A stretch of 64,000 nt of DNA from Parasponia andersonii (Eukaryota; Streptophyta; Magnoliopsida; Rosales; Cannabaceae): positions 9,768 to 73,767 of the forward strand of contig JXTB01000232.1 of the NCBI GenBank assembly GCA_002914805.1, in the 5' to 3' direction. A program made the position numbers and the translations under genes. Position 1 is the stretch's first letter, and each line of letters begins with the position of its first letter. The notes below the pieces were generated by a model. It was given only the letters and a program-made list of their open reading frames with translations. It did no database searches and was not told the DNA's origin. Below, piece after piece: positions 11,478-21,740 of the stretch.

Positions 11478-13600
11478 ATGCGGAAGGGCTCGCGCCGCCA
11501 TCTCCAGCTTTGGCAGTATCCTCCCTCCAACTTTGGACGAGCTCGACCATGTCCTCGTCAAGGATGGAGAAGTCAAAGTCTGGATGCTCGCAGAAAATGT
11601 TGAAAATGATGATCGACGAAGCGATATCACTAGCTTTATCTTCAAGCTCTTTGACTTCAGTCGCCTTGAACTCTTCAATAGCTTTGTGAACCGCCTCAGT
11701 GGTCGCCTCCCTCATGCGATCCGGATGCTCAGAGATGGTCTTCTCGAGCTCTTTGACTTTCTCCTCAAGGTTCTCCTTCTCGAGCTTCTCCTTGGCCAAG
11801 TCTTCAAGCAGCTCCTACCTCTCCAAGTCGAAGGCCGTTTTCTCCTCCTCCCAAGCTTTCTCGGAATTCTCGAATGCTTGGGTTATTTCTTCAACTTTTT
11901 CGGCCTTCTCCAAGTATTCGAGGACCGGGTCGTGCATCAAGACAGCAACAGCCGCAGTCTGAAAAATCTAATCATTAATACCAGGAGACTACATTTAAAG
12001 AGAGAATAGAAAAGTACTTACATTGGCCAGCATCCTCATCGCGGAACCAAAAGTGACCTTGGCAGATCGTCGCTTCATCCGCTCCTAGCCTTCCTCAGAT
12101 GTGAAGCGATCAATGAAGGCTGCGCTCATACCAGCTTTCTCTAGTAATTGGTTGAGGAGCACGAATAGCTCTTCATCCTTATCTGCTAGGATCGGTTCCG
12201 AAGAAGTGGCAGCCTCTTTAGGTGGTTCGAGATGGCTCGTTGGCTGAGACTGTAGTGGAGGCGAGCTTGCTAGGAAGTCCTTGAAGGTAACTTTTCTTTT
12301 CTTGGAGCTGTCAACCTTCTCTTTCCCTTTAGATGACGGAATGCTCTCGAGTGTCTTGGTTTTTGCCATGGACCCGAGAGTTGAGGGTGGTGCTCGCAAG
12401 CCACTACCGATAACCATCTCTGTACAGATATTTCAGTGAGCGAGAAGATATAATACAAAGGTAATTAGAATGCATATATATGATTATCTTCTTCTTGTGG
12501 AGCTAGTTAAGGAGCTGGTGATGACGCTGTCTCTGAAGAAGAAGGTTCTGAGGTTGGAAGAGTGGCTGGTGCTTTTCGTTTCCTAGTTCTGGAAGATGAG
12601 GCACCTAAATCCGTCCATTTCCTTGGCTTCTTCTTCGAGCTTGAGGGTTTAGACGAAAGGACCGGGGGGTCTGGGAACACGGCTCCCTTTGGAAGCAGAC
12701 TGCAAGCGACCAGGTTATTTGAAGTACCTAGTACCTTCCAATTAAATTCCTCATTGGAAGGTCGTTGATTTTATATACCCTTACGAGCTGTTCCCTGGAA
12801 AGTCCGGGTCGATCCCTGTTGTCTACGATGACATTCGAATACGATTAGTATAAAAGTAACAAAATAGAAAAAGGCGATAAATTGGAAGACTACCTACCAG
12901 GATTTTGAAAGAAGCCGTTATCCATATAGTCAAAGTGGAAAAATAGATTTTTCCATTTTCCCATGTTGTTGCGAACCTCGTATATCGTTTTTATTGTCTG
13001 GTTCGACCATTTGCTCGCATAGAAGAAGCCAAGATCTGACGGGTTTAATTTTACTTGGTAAAACCAAGTGAACTCTTCAGGAGAAGGGGTTTCTAAACCT
13101 AATTTATGGTGAATTATATACAAACCTACCATATATCTATAGGTATTAGGAGTCAGTTGAAAAGGGACGACCCCATAGTAATCATGTACGGATGAAGTAG
13201 GAGGTGGATGCCACACTTAGGAATTGCTTCAGAAAAAGAGGCCAGTCCACGTGGTGGAGTGTATGGTCGGTTGAATTCTATAGGTAGGCGAAGGGGTATG
13301 GCGATCTTATAGCTGCTCACGATTTTGCTGAGTTTGTTCGATGTGCAGCTCGTTCTTATATTGGTCCATGACCAATTCCCCTCTACGTATTGGTAGCCCG
13401 ATGAAAATGCAGGGGTATCCCTGATATGTCGGGGCCACTAGTCCTGAGGGAGATCGCCTATGCGAGGACTACTTTGTCTGACCCCTGTTATTTCTACCTC
13501 AGGTTCCGGTTCAAGGTAGTCTTCAAGGTTAATGGAGCTAACACTCGAGTCAGATTCTCCAGAAAATGCATTCCCTTCCCTAAATTCCTCACTACTAGAT
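11478..13600 (-). pseudogene. Antisense gene inside the retrotransposon: transposase_28 / 'putative gypsy type transposon' family
   Basis: The minus strand is coding-like in at least four blocks. Block 1 (about 13600-12898) is an acidic Ser-rich leader followed by the family core: a GLASFSEAIPKCGIHLLLHPY segment, FQLTPNTYRYMVGLYIIHHK and a YQVKLNPSDLGFFYASKW segment; it ends at a good GT donor (12897). Block 2 (about 12830-12500) is Ser/Lys-rich. Block 3 (12417-12030) begins MAKTKTLESIPSSKGKEK. Block 4 (about 11960-11478) is a Glu/Lys-rich coiled coil ending DGGASPSA. Stops near 13425 and 11818 and frame breaks near 13150 and 12770 show decay. Antisense genes in this position are known in some Tat-lineage elements; function unknown. 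Confidence 0.7.
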
Positions 13601-14549
13601 ATCTGAAAAGAAATAGAATGGATTTAGTCATATACAAGTATCGAGGATTCTCACTATGCCAGTATACTTTGGGAATTCATCCTAGGATTGTACTAACAAG
13701 CAAGTTCATCGATTTTTTCTAAGAGGACTACAGATTTATAAAACTTGTTCGAGCAGTTCGTCAGAAAATAAAATAGGGTATCATACCGTAGAAACTCTTC
13801 TCACGAGTTTGTCTCTGACCATTATCTAGTGAGTCTAATCTATGAACCGGAAAAGGGGGATAAAAATAATTCCCATTTCAATTCGTTTTGATATGGGATG
13901 TGTTTCTACTCCTAGAAATTGAAACAGTTTTTCCGAGAACAGACGAAGAACAATAAGAGAGAAGAAATGAACTAACCTTTCTTCGGAAGCGGAGGGATTG
14001 AGATTTGGTCTGAACTCCGTCGGAGAAAGTACTATAATTGTGCGAGCTGAAGGAAGAAACGTCGTTGTAGGGTTCTCTGAAAAACTGGGATTTTTTTTAA
14101 AAAAAAAGATGGAAAAAGTGTAATGGAGCAGAAACGGATTGATTTCCGATATTTATACCTCTAAGCACTGTTAAATCATAGTCGTAGATCAAGGTATTTG
14201 ATTTTCAGATCTAAAGGCCGAAGTTCACGCGAGATTTGATTTTTTCTGAAGATAAATCAGAATATTTCGAAATTTAAAAAGATTTGGTTTAAAAATGACG
14301 GTTGGCATCATCGATATCCTTGAGTCTCCTCAACTTTTGCTATCTTTCTTGAAAAAGCAACACGTTTTCGTCTGTCAGAAAAAGGTACGCGTGATCTTGA
14401 GAACGGTGAGATTTGAGATCTGGCGACTCTTCGACTCTTCAAGGATCTCAAGTTTAGGTCATGACATCGCATTTTTTAAGTTCGCACTCACTTACAATTA
14501 AAATGAAGCTCCATGTTGTCCTCAAGAACTAATAGAGATGGGGGGCAAT
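13601..14549 (-). promoter_or_regulatory. Upstream region of the antisense gene, ending in the element's polypurine tract
   Basis: No coding frame was recognised on either strand. The stretch lies 5' of the antisense gene, so its promoter should be here. The 3' end carries the plus-strand polypurine tract (AGAGATGGGGGG, about 14534-14545) directly before the right LTR. Confidence 0.45.
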
Positions 14550-15190
14550 TGTTGTGCGGTCTAAAATCCTATGTCAGGTCGTATGAGTAGGGATTGGGTG
14601 CGACCTTCTCGAATAGGTTACGTGCGACTTCCACCACATGAGTTACATACGACCTCCTCCAAATAGGTTATGTGCGATCCGAAAGAAAAGGAAATTAGTC
14701 TCTGCTTCGTCAAACGGGTAACCTACAAGGAAAGGGAAACAAAAGTCTCTCTTTCATGATCGACCAATTACCCAATTTAAGTGGTTACCCAATTATGTTG
14801 TTCCTCAAATTGTATTACCCGATTATATAGTTACCTATTTTCACAATTAGGAACATTGAGTTACCCTCATCTATATGAAGGGAGCTCAATGTTTCGATTG
14901 GGGATTCGGACTCTTCGGACTATCCTTGGACTTTTTGAATTGTGGAGAACATAGAGAGAGATTATTCCAAAGACTGTTTTCTTCTTCTTTCTAGACAAGA
15001 CATTGTAACTTTGAGTGCTTGTAATTCTCTAGAAAATAGTGAAAGACAGTGGACGTAAGCTCATCTTTTTCGGGGCTGAACTACTATAAAATCCTTTGTC
15101 TCTTTATTTGCTTTGATTAATAACTCAATTTATACAAGCCACATTTCTTAATTTTTACTAAATTTATTGTTGACAAAACCTCCATCAACA
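14550..15190 (+). repeat. Right LTR
   Basis: 641 bp, TGTTGTGCGGTC to CCATCAACA. It is about 50 bp longer than the left LTR because the GCGAC...AATAGGTTA.GTGCGA module near 14600-14680 is duplicated. The TATA-like box of the left LTR reads TATATGAAG here. Confidence 0.93.
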
Positions 15191-16439
15191 TATATATAGT
15201 TTGGTTTTTGAACTAGACGTCGTAATTTTTAACTGAATTGTGTTTTTTTTTCCCAGTTTTACTTTTAATTTATAACAAAATTGTTTATATTGGATTTAGA
15301 TACAAAAATATATACAATAAATCAGAGTTTAGAGTATAAGAATGTAGCATTTGAAATTCTTAAGGATTCTAGGTCTAAATTGAGACAACATAGTTAATTA
15401 ATCTAATATAAAACTTTTGAAAATTTAAATAGCAAAATATAATAGGATTTAAACTATATTTAGATTGAAAATAAAGAAATTTACACCTAAGGGATCTACA
15501 AAGTCTCTCAATGAAAAATAAAAATTGTTTTTAAAATTAACCCTCATTATCATATCTCATATTTAAAATTACTTGAATACTCTATATATTCCATAACAAA
15601 TCATTAAAATGTATTCTTTTTCAATACACTCTAAATTAATTATGACTAACTGTCATTACCACCACCAACTGCAGTAGCCTGCCACCATTATAAGACCTAA
15701 TTCGATCCTGACAACGGCTCCACTTGACTATGATTGAAAATTTTCGACTGTAGTCAAATTTGTATTATCCCATTTTCTAGTCATTTCAATCAATTTTCAA
15801 TCAAAAATTAGTCAACTCAAAATTTTCAACCCAAGTCAGGTAACAAATTTTCGACTAATGAGGTCCATTCGATCCTAGTTGAAATTGACCAGCCACCTTC
15901 CCATCAACGTCTTCTTTACTTTCGATTTCTTCCACTAGGGTAGGGTTTAAGGTAATTTAAAAATTTTTGAAATCTTTATTAAATGAAATTTTTAGTTTTG
16001 TAAATAATTTATAAGTTGTCTTTTTTTTAATCACATAAATTAATAATGTACCTTAAAAATAAGAATAATCTAACTTTTTTCTTATCACTTTTAATCGCTT
16101 AAAAAATTGTAATTTGCTTGAATTATGCTTTTGGTATTGTAAATAAAATAAATGAACCAATCTCTCTGCTAATAAATTCTTTTGAAAACTTTAGTGGAGA
16201 ATTTTTATGTCATCATTATCACAATTTTAGGCCAAGGAATGCAAATTTGATTCGTTTTCTACTTTTATTTATTTGATTATTTGATAGAGAGTGTAAGACT
16301 AGTTATTTATATGTACTAATTACTTTTATTTTTTTTTCCTTTTTTTTTTGTTTTTTGTGGGGGGGATTATTGAAAGTTTGACATCAAAGTGAGTTAGGCC
16401 AATCTGATTCAAGCGAAACCCAATATGTTATGCTTTGAA
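15191..16439. other. Intergenic, AT-rich
   Basis: The (TA) flank of the insertion opens this stretch. I see no gene. A T-run with a G-run at 16328-16366 precedes the LINE fragment. Confidence 0.5.
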
Positions 16440-17560
16440 GATACAATGGATAAATTGATCTGGCACTATGACCGTAGAGGAAAGTATAATGTGAAGTTTG
16501 GTTACCGTTTGGCATTAATGGAGACCATTCCGACTAGTTCCACTTCCTCTCTTACAAATAAATGGTAGAAGGGCTTTTGGAAGTTAAATATCCCAACTAA
16601 AGTTCGAATCCTAGTATGGCGCATTTTTCATTACGCTCTCCCAATAAAGATAAATCTCCTTAGTCGTGGTGTTGTTATTAATAGTGTCTGTCCTCTTTGC
16701 CAATATGGTCCAGAAGATGTGAATCACTGTTTTCTTTTATGTGAGCAGACAGAAATGGTGTGGATACTTTCTGATCTTTGGAATGTCATCAGACCACCAT
16801 TGTATTGCCCTATAGATGTCTTCCTTCCCACTCTGTTCTCATGTGTTCATAAGGATACCTTTGAGTTTTTCTGCATTTTACTTTGGGCTCTTTGGAATAA
16901 TCGCAACAACGTTGTTCATGGGAGATACGCTCGGATGGAGTATGAACTAGTTGATTTTTGTAAAAGTTATCTTGAGGAGTTTCATCTCTCCGCCTCTCGG
17001 TTAGCTTGTGTTTCATCTTTATCAATGCGTCCTCATAATACCCATTGGCTACCTCATGTTCATGGGCAACTGAAACTGAACTCGGATGTGGCGATTAGGA
17101 ATGGATCTGGATTTGTTGATGCAGGCAGTGTTCTTCGAGACGGCTCTAGGATAGTACTTTTAAGTTGGGCAGTGAAGATTCGAGGTAACTTCTCAGTTAT
17201 ACTTGGTGAATTAATGGCTCTGCGTGAAGGTTTGAGAATAGCTCTTGAGAAGGGGTTTTCCGTTTCTATTATTGAAACCAATGCTATTGAAGTTATTTCT
17301 CTGTTTCGGTCTTGTGACTCGTTCTCGCCTTTCTTTTCAGTTATTTCTGATATTAGACAACTTTTATGTAGTGCTAGGATTGGTTCTTATTGTCATGTTT
17401 CTCGATTTGGAAATATGGTAGCCCATTCTCTAGTCTCTTCAGCTTTTGTATTCTTTGAGAATAAAATTTGGGTTAATTCATGCCCTTGTTTTATCTCTCC
17501 CTATGTATTAGTTGATTGTGATAAGATTCCACTTTTTTTTCCGTCAAAAAAAAAAAACAA
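16440..17560 (+). pseudogene. LINE (L1-type) 3' ORF2 fragment: zf-RVT plus RNase H
   Basis: The frame encodes DKLIWHYDRRGKYNVKFGYR and the zf-RVT segment (FWKLNIPTKVRILVWR ... SVCPLCQYGPEDVNHCFLLC), then an RVT_3-type RNase H with LNSDVAIRNGSG, GELMALREGL and a terminal FGNMVAHSLV. The 5' two thirds (endonuclease, RT) are absent, as in 5'-truncated LINE insertions. A TAG replaces the first Trp of the usual WW pair near 16566. In the RNase H the third acidic site reads IIETNAI, where Asp is expected. It ends in an A-run at about 17546-17557, the likely poly(A) tail. Confidence 0.87.
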
Positions 17561-17606
17561 TGACCAAAATAATGTTCTACTAGTACTCAATGCAAAAGAA
17601 ATAAAA

Positions 17607-17766
17607 ATCAATTGGAGCTAGCTCAGTTGGTTTAAGGTTTGAGAGATTTGTGTGTGAGTTTGGGAAGGTCAAGGGTTCAAATTTTGATAGAGTGTGTGTA
17701 TTATTTTCCTTTAAATTTGTAGTAAATGGTGATCATTAGTTAAGCCCCGCTTTAAAAAAAAAAAAG
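17607..17766 (+). mobile_element. tRNA-derived SINE with target-site duplication
   Basis: It contains a Pol III A box (TAGCTCAGTTGG, 17619-17630) and B box (GGTTCAAATT, 17674-17683) at tRNA-like spacing, an unrelated tail and a terminal A-run (17754-17765). It is flanked by TGCAAAAGAAATAAAA at 17591-17606 and TGCAAAGGAAATAAAA at 17767-17782, a 16 bp duplication with one mismatch. That is the structure of a SINE inserted by LINE machinery. Confidence 0.9.
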
Positions 17767-17782
17767 TGCAAAGGAAATAAAA

Positions 17783-19013
17783 GTGGCTATTTATCCATTA
17801 ATCTATTTATCTTCAATGATTACGCAACAATTCTTGGTTATGAATTCTTTGTCAATATAGTGCTTCTATATCATGAATCATGATCGTGATTGTTTTTTCT
17901 TTTTTCTTTTCAGCAGAAAAATGATCATGAATTTAATTGTACTTTGCTTGACATACACTCACAATCTTTTTTATTTATTTTTTTGATGATGACTTATATA
18001 AGTTATATTTAAGATGTAGATGACAATCAATAAATGAACTTTTGGCCTGGCTAATACTCAAAACCTCATCATCTGTTGGACATGAGCCGTCGACAGTACC
18101 CGAATCAATCTTTTTGCATTTTAAAAATCTTCAACAGCAATATTCACTCCTTATCAAGGATCATTTTTTGCTCTTTTTGAATACTATTTTCTTTTGCATA
18201 CTCTTATTTTAAAAAAAAAAAGCTTTCTCACAAAAGTGAAAGAGGAAAAAAGGAATGTTTAATTCGTGTGAAGATGGTAATTGGTATCAAAAGTGGAATG
18301 TATTTGCTACTTTTTCTTTTCTTTTTTCTTTTTTATGTTTTTCTTTTCTTTCTATCCATCGTTCTCTCTTGATTTTTTTTCTTTTTCGGTTGCCCGATTG
18401 AGTTTGTTCTTTTTTGTTCTATTTAAAAAAAAAAATGGTTCTTTTTGTGCAATTATATTTCCGAACAAGTAGAAATGGCAGTTTCTAGATGGGATATTTG
18501 TGATTTAGCTATTGATTTGTACTTTCTTAGAAATCGACAATTTTGTCCCAAAACAACAATGATTCGAACTCAATCACTATAAAAATGAGGGAAACCAAAA
18601 AAGTATAAAAACTGCCAACAAACTAACATCTAAAAGATAACTTCCAAAATAGAATGCACTCATGCATCGAAAGTGACTCTGAGCCGGACTTTGAGCCTGT
18701 AACTCTTACTTAACCGCTTCCTTCTTTCATAACTCTTATCTGTCTAAATTTTCACCTCCATTTTTCCAATTTTTTTTGCCTATGTTTTAATAATTTCCCA
18801 AAGGCATATATTATCACATTCAAAAGTTTAGATCTAAGGATGTTTTCTCCTACTTAATTCTAGATATACGTGAGTTGTGTTTATTTTCGTTATTCTTGTA
18901 TAATTTTATGTGATTATTTTTTAGATCTGAAATTTTTGAGATTTTAAAGATATGCCATAATATTAGTCGACTGAGAAAATTTTGGCAGTGGAAAGTGATT
19001 TCTAGATGAACGA

Positions 19014-19051
<38 letters not shown>
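17783..19051. other. Intergenic, AT-rich
   Basis: No gene recognised. A T/C-rich tract lies at 18300-18420 and a (TA)n microsatellite at 19018-19051. Confidence 0.5.
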
Positions 19052-19055
<4 letters not shown>

Positions 19056-19338
19056 AATAGGTATTTATTTTTGTACCTATACATATGTATTATTTTGGTC
19101 CATTAAAATTCATCATGCATATTTTTTTCTAATAAAAAATAAAAGAGAGAAATAACATTAATTTTTTTATAATAAAAAATAAAAGAGAGAAATAACATTA
19201 ATGATGCATACATTTTTATATACATAATTATAACTATTGAATCACTATTAAATAATAATTCAACGATTAGAAAATAATACGTAACGATTAGAAAATAATA
19301 CGTAAAAAGAAAAAAATTACATCTTGGATTGGCAACCG
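19052..19338. mobile_element. MITE-like element in a TA repeat, copy 1
   Basis: It begins at a (TA)n tract with GGGAATAGGTATTTATTTTT and ends GGATTGGCAACCG before TATATATAT. It shares order and motifs with 33277-33515: the ATGCAT box, AGAGAGAAATAACATTAA, a CAACGATTAG-like segment and the terminal GGATTGGCAACC. A 36 bp unit is duplicated at about 19131-19202, and a 21 bp unit (CGATTAGAAAATAATACGTAA) at 19264-19305. Confidence 0.65.
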
Positions 19339-19564
19339 TATATATATTCTTACCCCTTGTCGAGTTATGTGCTTCGTCTCTAATCATTCTTCGAATATAA
19401 TATTTTGCTCATTTTTTGTTTATCATTAAGGGTATTTGTAATTCAACTTTTATAAAGATATTATTGGTCATTATATAACGAGATTTCTTTTTTGAATTAA
19501 ACAATACAATATGTAAGTGTGACTCCCAACCTAATTCAAAAAGACATGGGTAGAACTAACTTGA

Positions 19565-19756
19565 GCCTAAATGACTTTTTTGTGCAATTTTTAAAAAATG
19601 ACATTTTTAAGAGTGTAAAGAACTTTTTAACCTATGGTCAAAAATTTCTTGACCATGAAAAATTCCTGTTGACTTATGATCAAAACTTCCTTAAAACTTC
19701 TAAAAATATCATTTTTAAAAAAGTGCACAAAAATGTGATCTTAGGACCAAAAAGTC
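19565..19756. repeat. Small foldback (inverted repeat) element
   Basis: The left arm (TTTTTTGTGCAATTTTTAAA... at about 19576) is the imperfect reverse complement of the right arm (...TTTTTAAAAAAGTGCACAAA ending near 19735), with arms of about 55 bp. The outer flanks GCCTAAATGAC and GATCTTAGGACC extend the pairing. An inner hairpin (ATGGTCAA...TTGACCAT) sits near the centre. Confidence 0.6.
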
Positions 19757-21740
19757 CAGCATCAGAATAGGTGATAGGTCACTTAGATTGGTGGACCTGC
19801 ATGTTGTTGTTTGATCCAATGAAAAATGGGGTCATTTTTCACTTAGCCCAATTAACTATCAACCCAACCTGTAAAGTTGGCCTACAATCCAAAACCTGCC
19901 CCGATTATCTTCCTTAGGCCTTCGTTGCTTCTTTACAATGCGAGTGCTGTTTCCTGTGCTTCCTACTGAATTCGTCAGTCAATTGGTATAGAAAAGTATA
20001 ACAATAGTTTATCATCTCAATACTATAGTAGTGGTTTCTCTATGAGTATTATAAACAGAAGCAAAATAAGTCAATGAAAGAATAAGAATATCAAATATAA
20101 ACCTTATCGTATGGCGTGGGTCTGTGAGTCAACGTCTATCACGCGCTTTGAGTGGTTTTTTTTTCAAAAAGTCAAAATTTAGATTTGACGTAGATGTGAT
20201 CCATGTAGTACTCCAAATCTCTTTTTTTGAAAAAAGTGGTTAGTGATGTATTCAATAAACTAATCTATGGAATAGTAAAGGGACAGTAAATGAATTGTAG
20301 GAGGAGAAAAAGATAAATGGATAAATAGAATTTTAAGAATTTGTTACGTGCAACTTATCTCTTTCAGATGACTCTAGGACTATTTACAATAACTTCATAG
20401 TCGGGTCAATATTTATATATCCTTGGAAAAGATAGAAAAAGAATCTTACCTACTTATTTGTACGAACATGAGTGTATGATTTGGGCCATATGTTGGCCTC
20501 TCTTTAGCTCATGCCGCCCGTTTTTTTTTCCTCTTGGTTGAAGAAATTACTCGGCTGGTCCTATGTCTTGGTGGGCTTGTTCGGTTGGTAGAGCGTGATG
20601 TAATCTTGGACATTATTGTGATGCGTCATTTTTGCTCCGACATACGTGCTGTTTTTTGGTTGGTGCGGGGAAATTACCCTCGACATCAATTATTTTCGAG
20701 CTGACTTTTTCACTTATTCCTTGTTTAGATCACTATTCCAAATTTCCCAATCTACGACTTACTTGAATAAATTTACATACATGTTTGAATCAAGGAAAGA
20801 AGAAATGTACGTTGGTTTACACCATGCAGTAACATGCATAAAATAATTTTTACGTATTAAATATCGCCGATATATAGTGATGGTTTTTATTACATCAGAA
20901 AATGTCATATAAATTTGTGTAGGCTTGTGTACAATAATGATAACGAGTCTATCAATTCTAGAATTAAGATATGCATATATGTCGTAGGGTAAAAATAACC
21001 ACGCATTTTATCCAAATCTAAGGTATTCGACCATTCGTTACGGTGTCTGCAAATTTTAGTTATAATATATAATATCGTATATATGGATACATGCATATAC
21101 ATGACGTCGAGCTGATTTAATAAGGCTTTTCGGATCAGTCCATTGAAATTATCCGAAACCAAAATTCGTAATTTTGAAAGTTCAAAGAACATAAAAACTT
21201 TTTCTTCTTTCTTTTTTCTGGAAATAAAGACTTTTTTCACTGCTGGAATATTATAAATGCTTTTTTTCGAAAGTCGAAAGACCAAAAGAGCTTCCGTTGA
21301 CAAAATAGATGCACTTGATTTTGATCTCATGCAGTTTTATATCTTAAATATCTCGTTCCTCTCTGCCGACTGCTTCAACCAAAAATGCGGTCTTATGCGT
21401 TTTGTTGGCGAAAAACTACGTCGTTTTGCCTTTTTTTTTTTCCTTCAAACCGGATGAAAGAGATATAGTGCATCACACTTGAAAGAAGAAAAAAGAGATC
21501 AGCAATTTTTTTTAAATATAAGTAGCTAATTAGTCATGAAATATTGGATTGGATTAGAACAAATCAAACACTTGAACAAAGAAAAGTACTTAAATATGGC
21601 AACCTTGAAATTTCTATCTGAGAGAAAATAAAAAAATGAAAGTCAAACAAGCTAAAACATATATAAATAGGGGAATGGCGCAATCTCCTCATATCAAAAT
21701 TATTTTATCATTGCATGACATCGATACTATAAGCTTAAAA
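19757..21740. other. Intergenic and upstream region of the glyoxalase gene
   Basis: No gene recognised. The last ~500 bp (about 21250-21740) have a decayed duplicate at about 25650-26140: both hold a CGAAAG/CCAATGACCAAAA...GCTT stretch and GAAAACTACGTCGTTTTG. The duplication that produced the pseudogene therefore included promoter sequence. Confidence 0.55.

Larger units (their letters stand above)
4099..15190 (+). mobile_element. Ty3/gypsy LTR retrotransposon, Tat-type lineage, defective
   Basis: An 11.1 kb element with direct LTRs (4099-4688 and 14550-15190), both TG...CA. It is flanked by a 5 bp TATAT at 4094-4098 and 15191-15195, consistent with a target-site duplication inside a TA microsatellite. 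Order inside: primer-binding site, gag, protease, reverse transcriptase, RNase H, a second archaeal-type RNase H, integrase, a 4.2 kb 3' region with an antisense gene, then a polypurine tract. The second RNase H before integrase and the long 3' region with an antisense frame point to Tat (Ogre/Retand/Grande relatives). Nearly every coding domain is cut by stops or frameshifts. By eye the LTRs differ at roughly three dozen aligned sites (about 6%), so the insertion is not recent. Confidence 0.93.

Noticed and set aside
11473..12009. 178-residue plus-strand frame in the retrotransposon 3' region
   Set aside because: Leu/Phe/Ser-rich mirror of the minus-strand coiled-coil block, which has the real coding character.
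17613..17690. tRNA gene suggested by A and B boxes
   Set aside because: The sequence cannot form a tRNA cloverleaf to the 3' end and has a target-site duplication and A-tail, so it is a SINE.
20150..20240. Possible hairpin of GTGGTTTTTTTT and AAAAAAGTGG runs
   Set aside because: Pairing rests mostly on A/T runs and breaks quickly; not above background.
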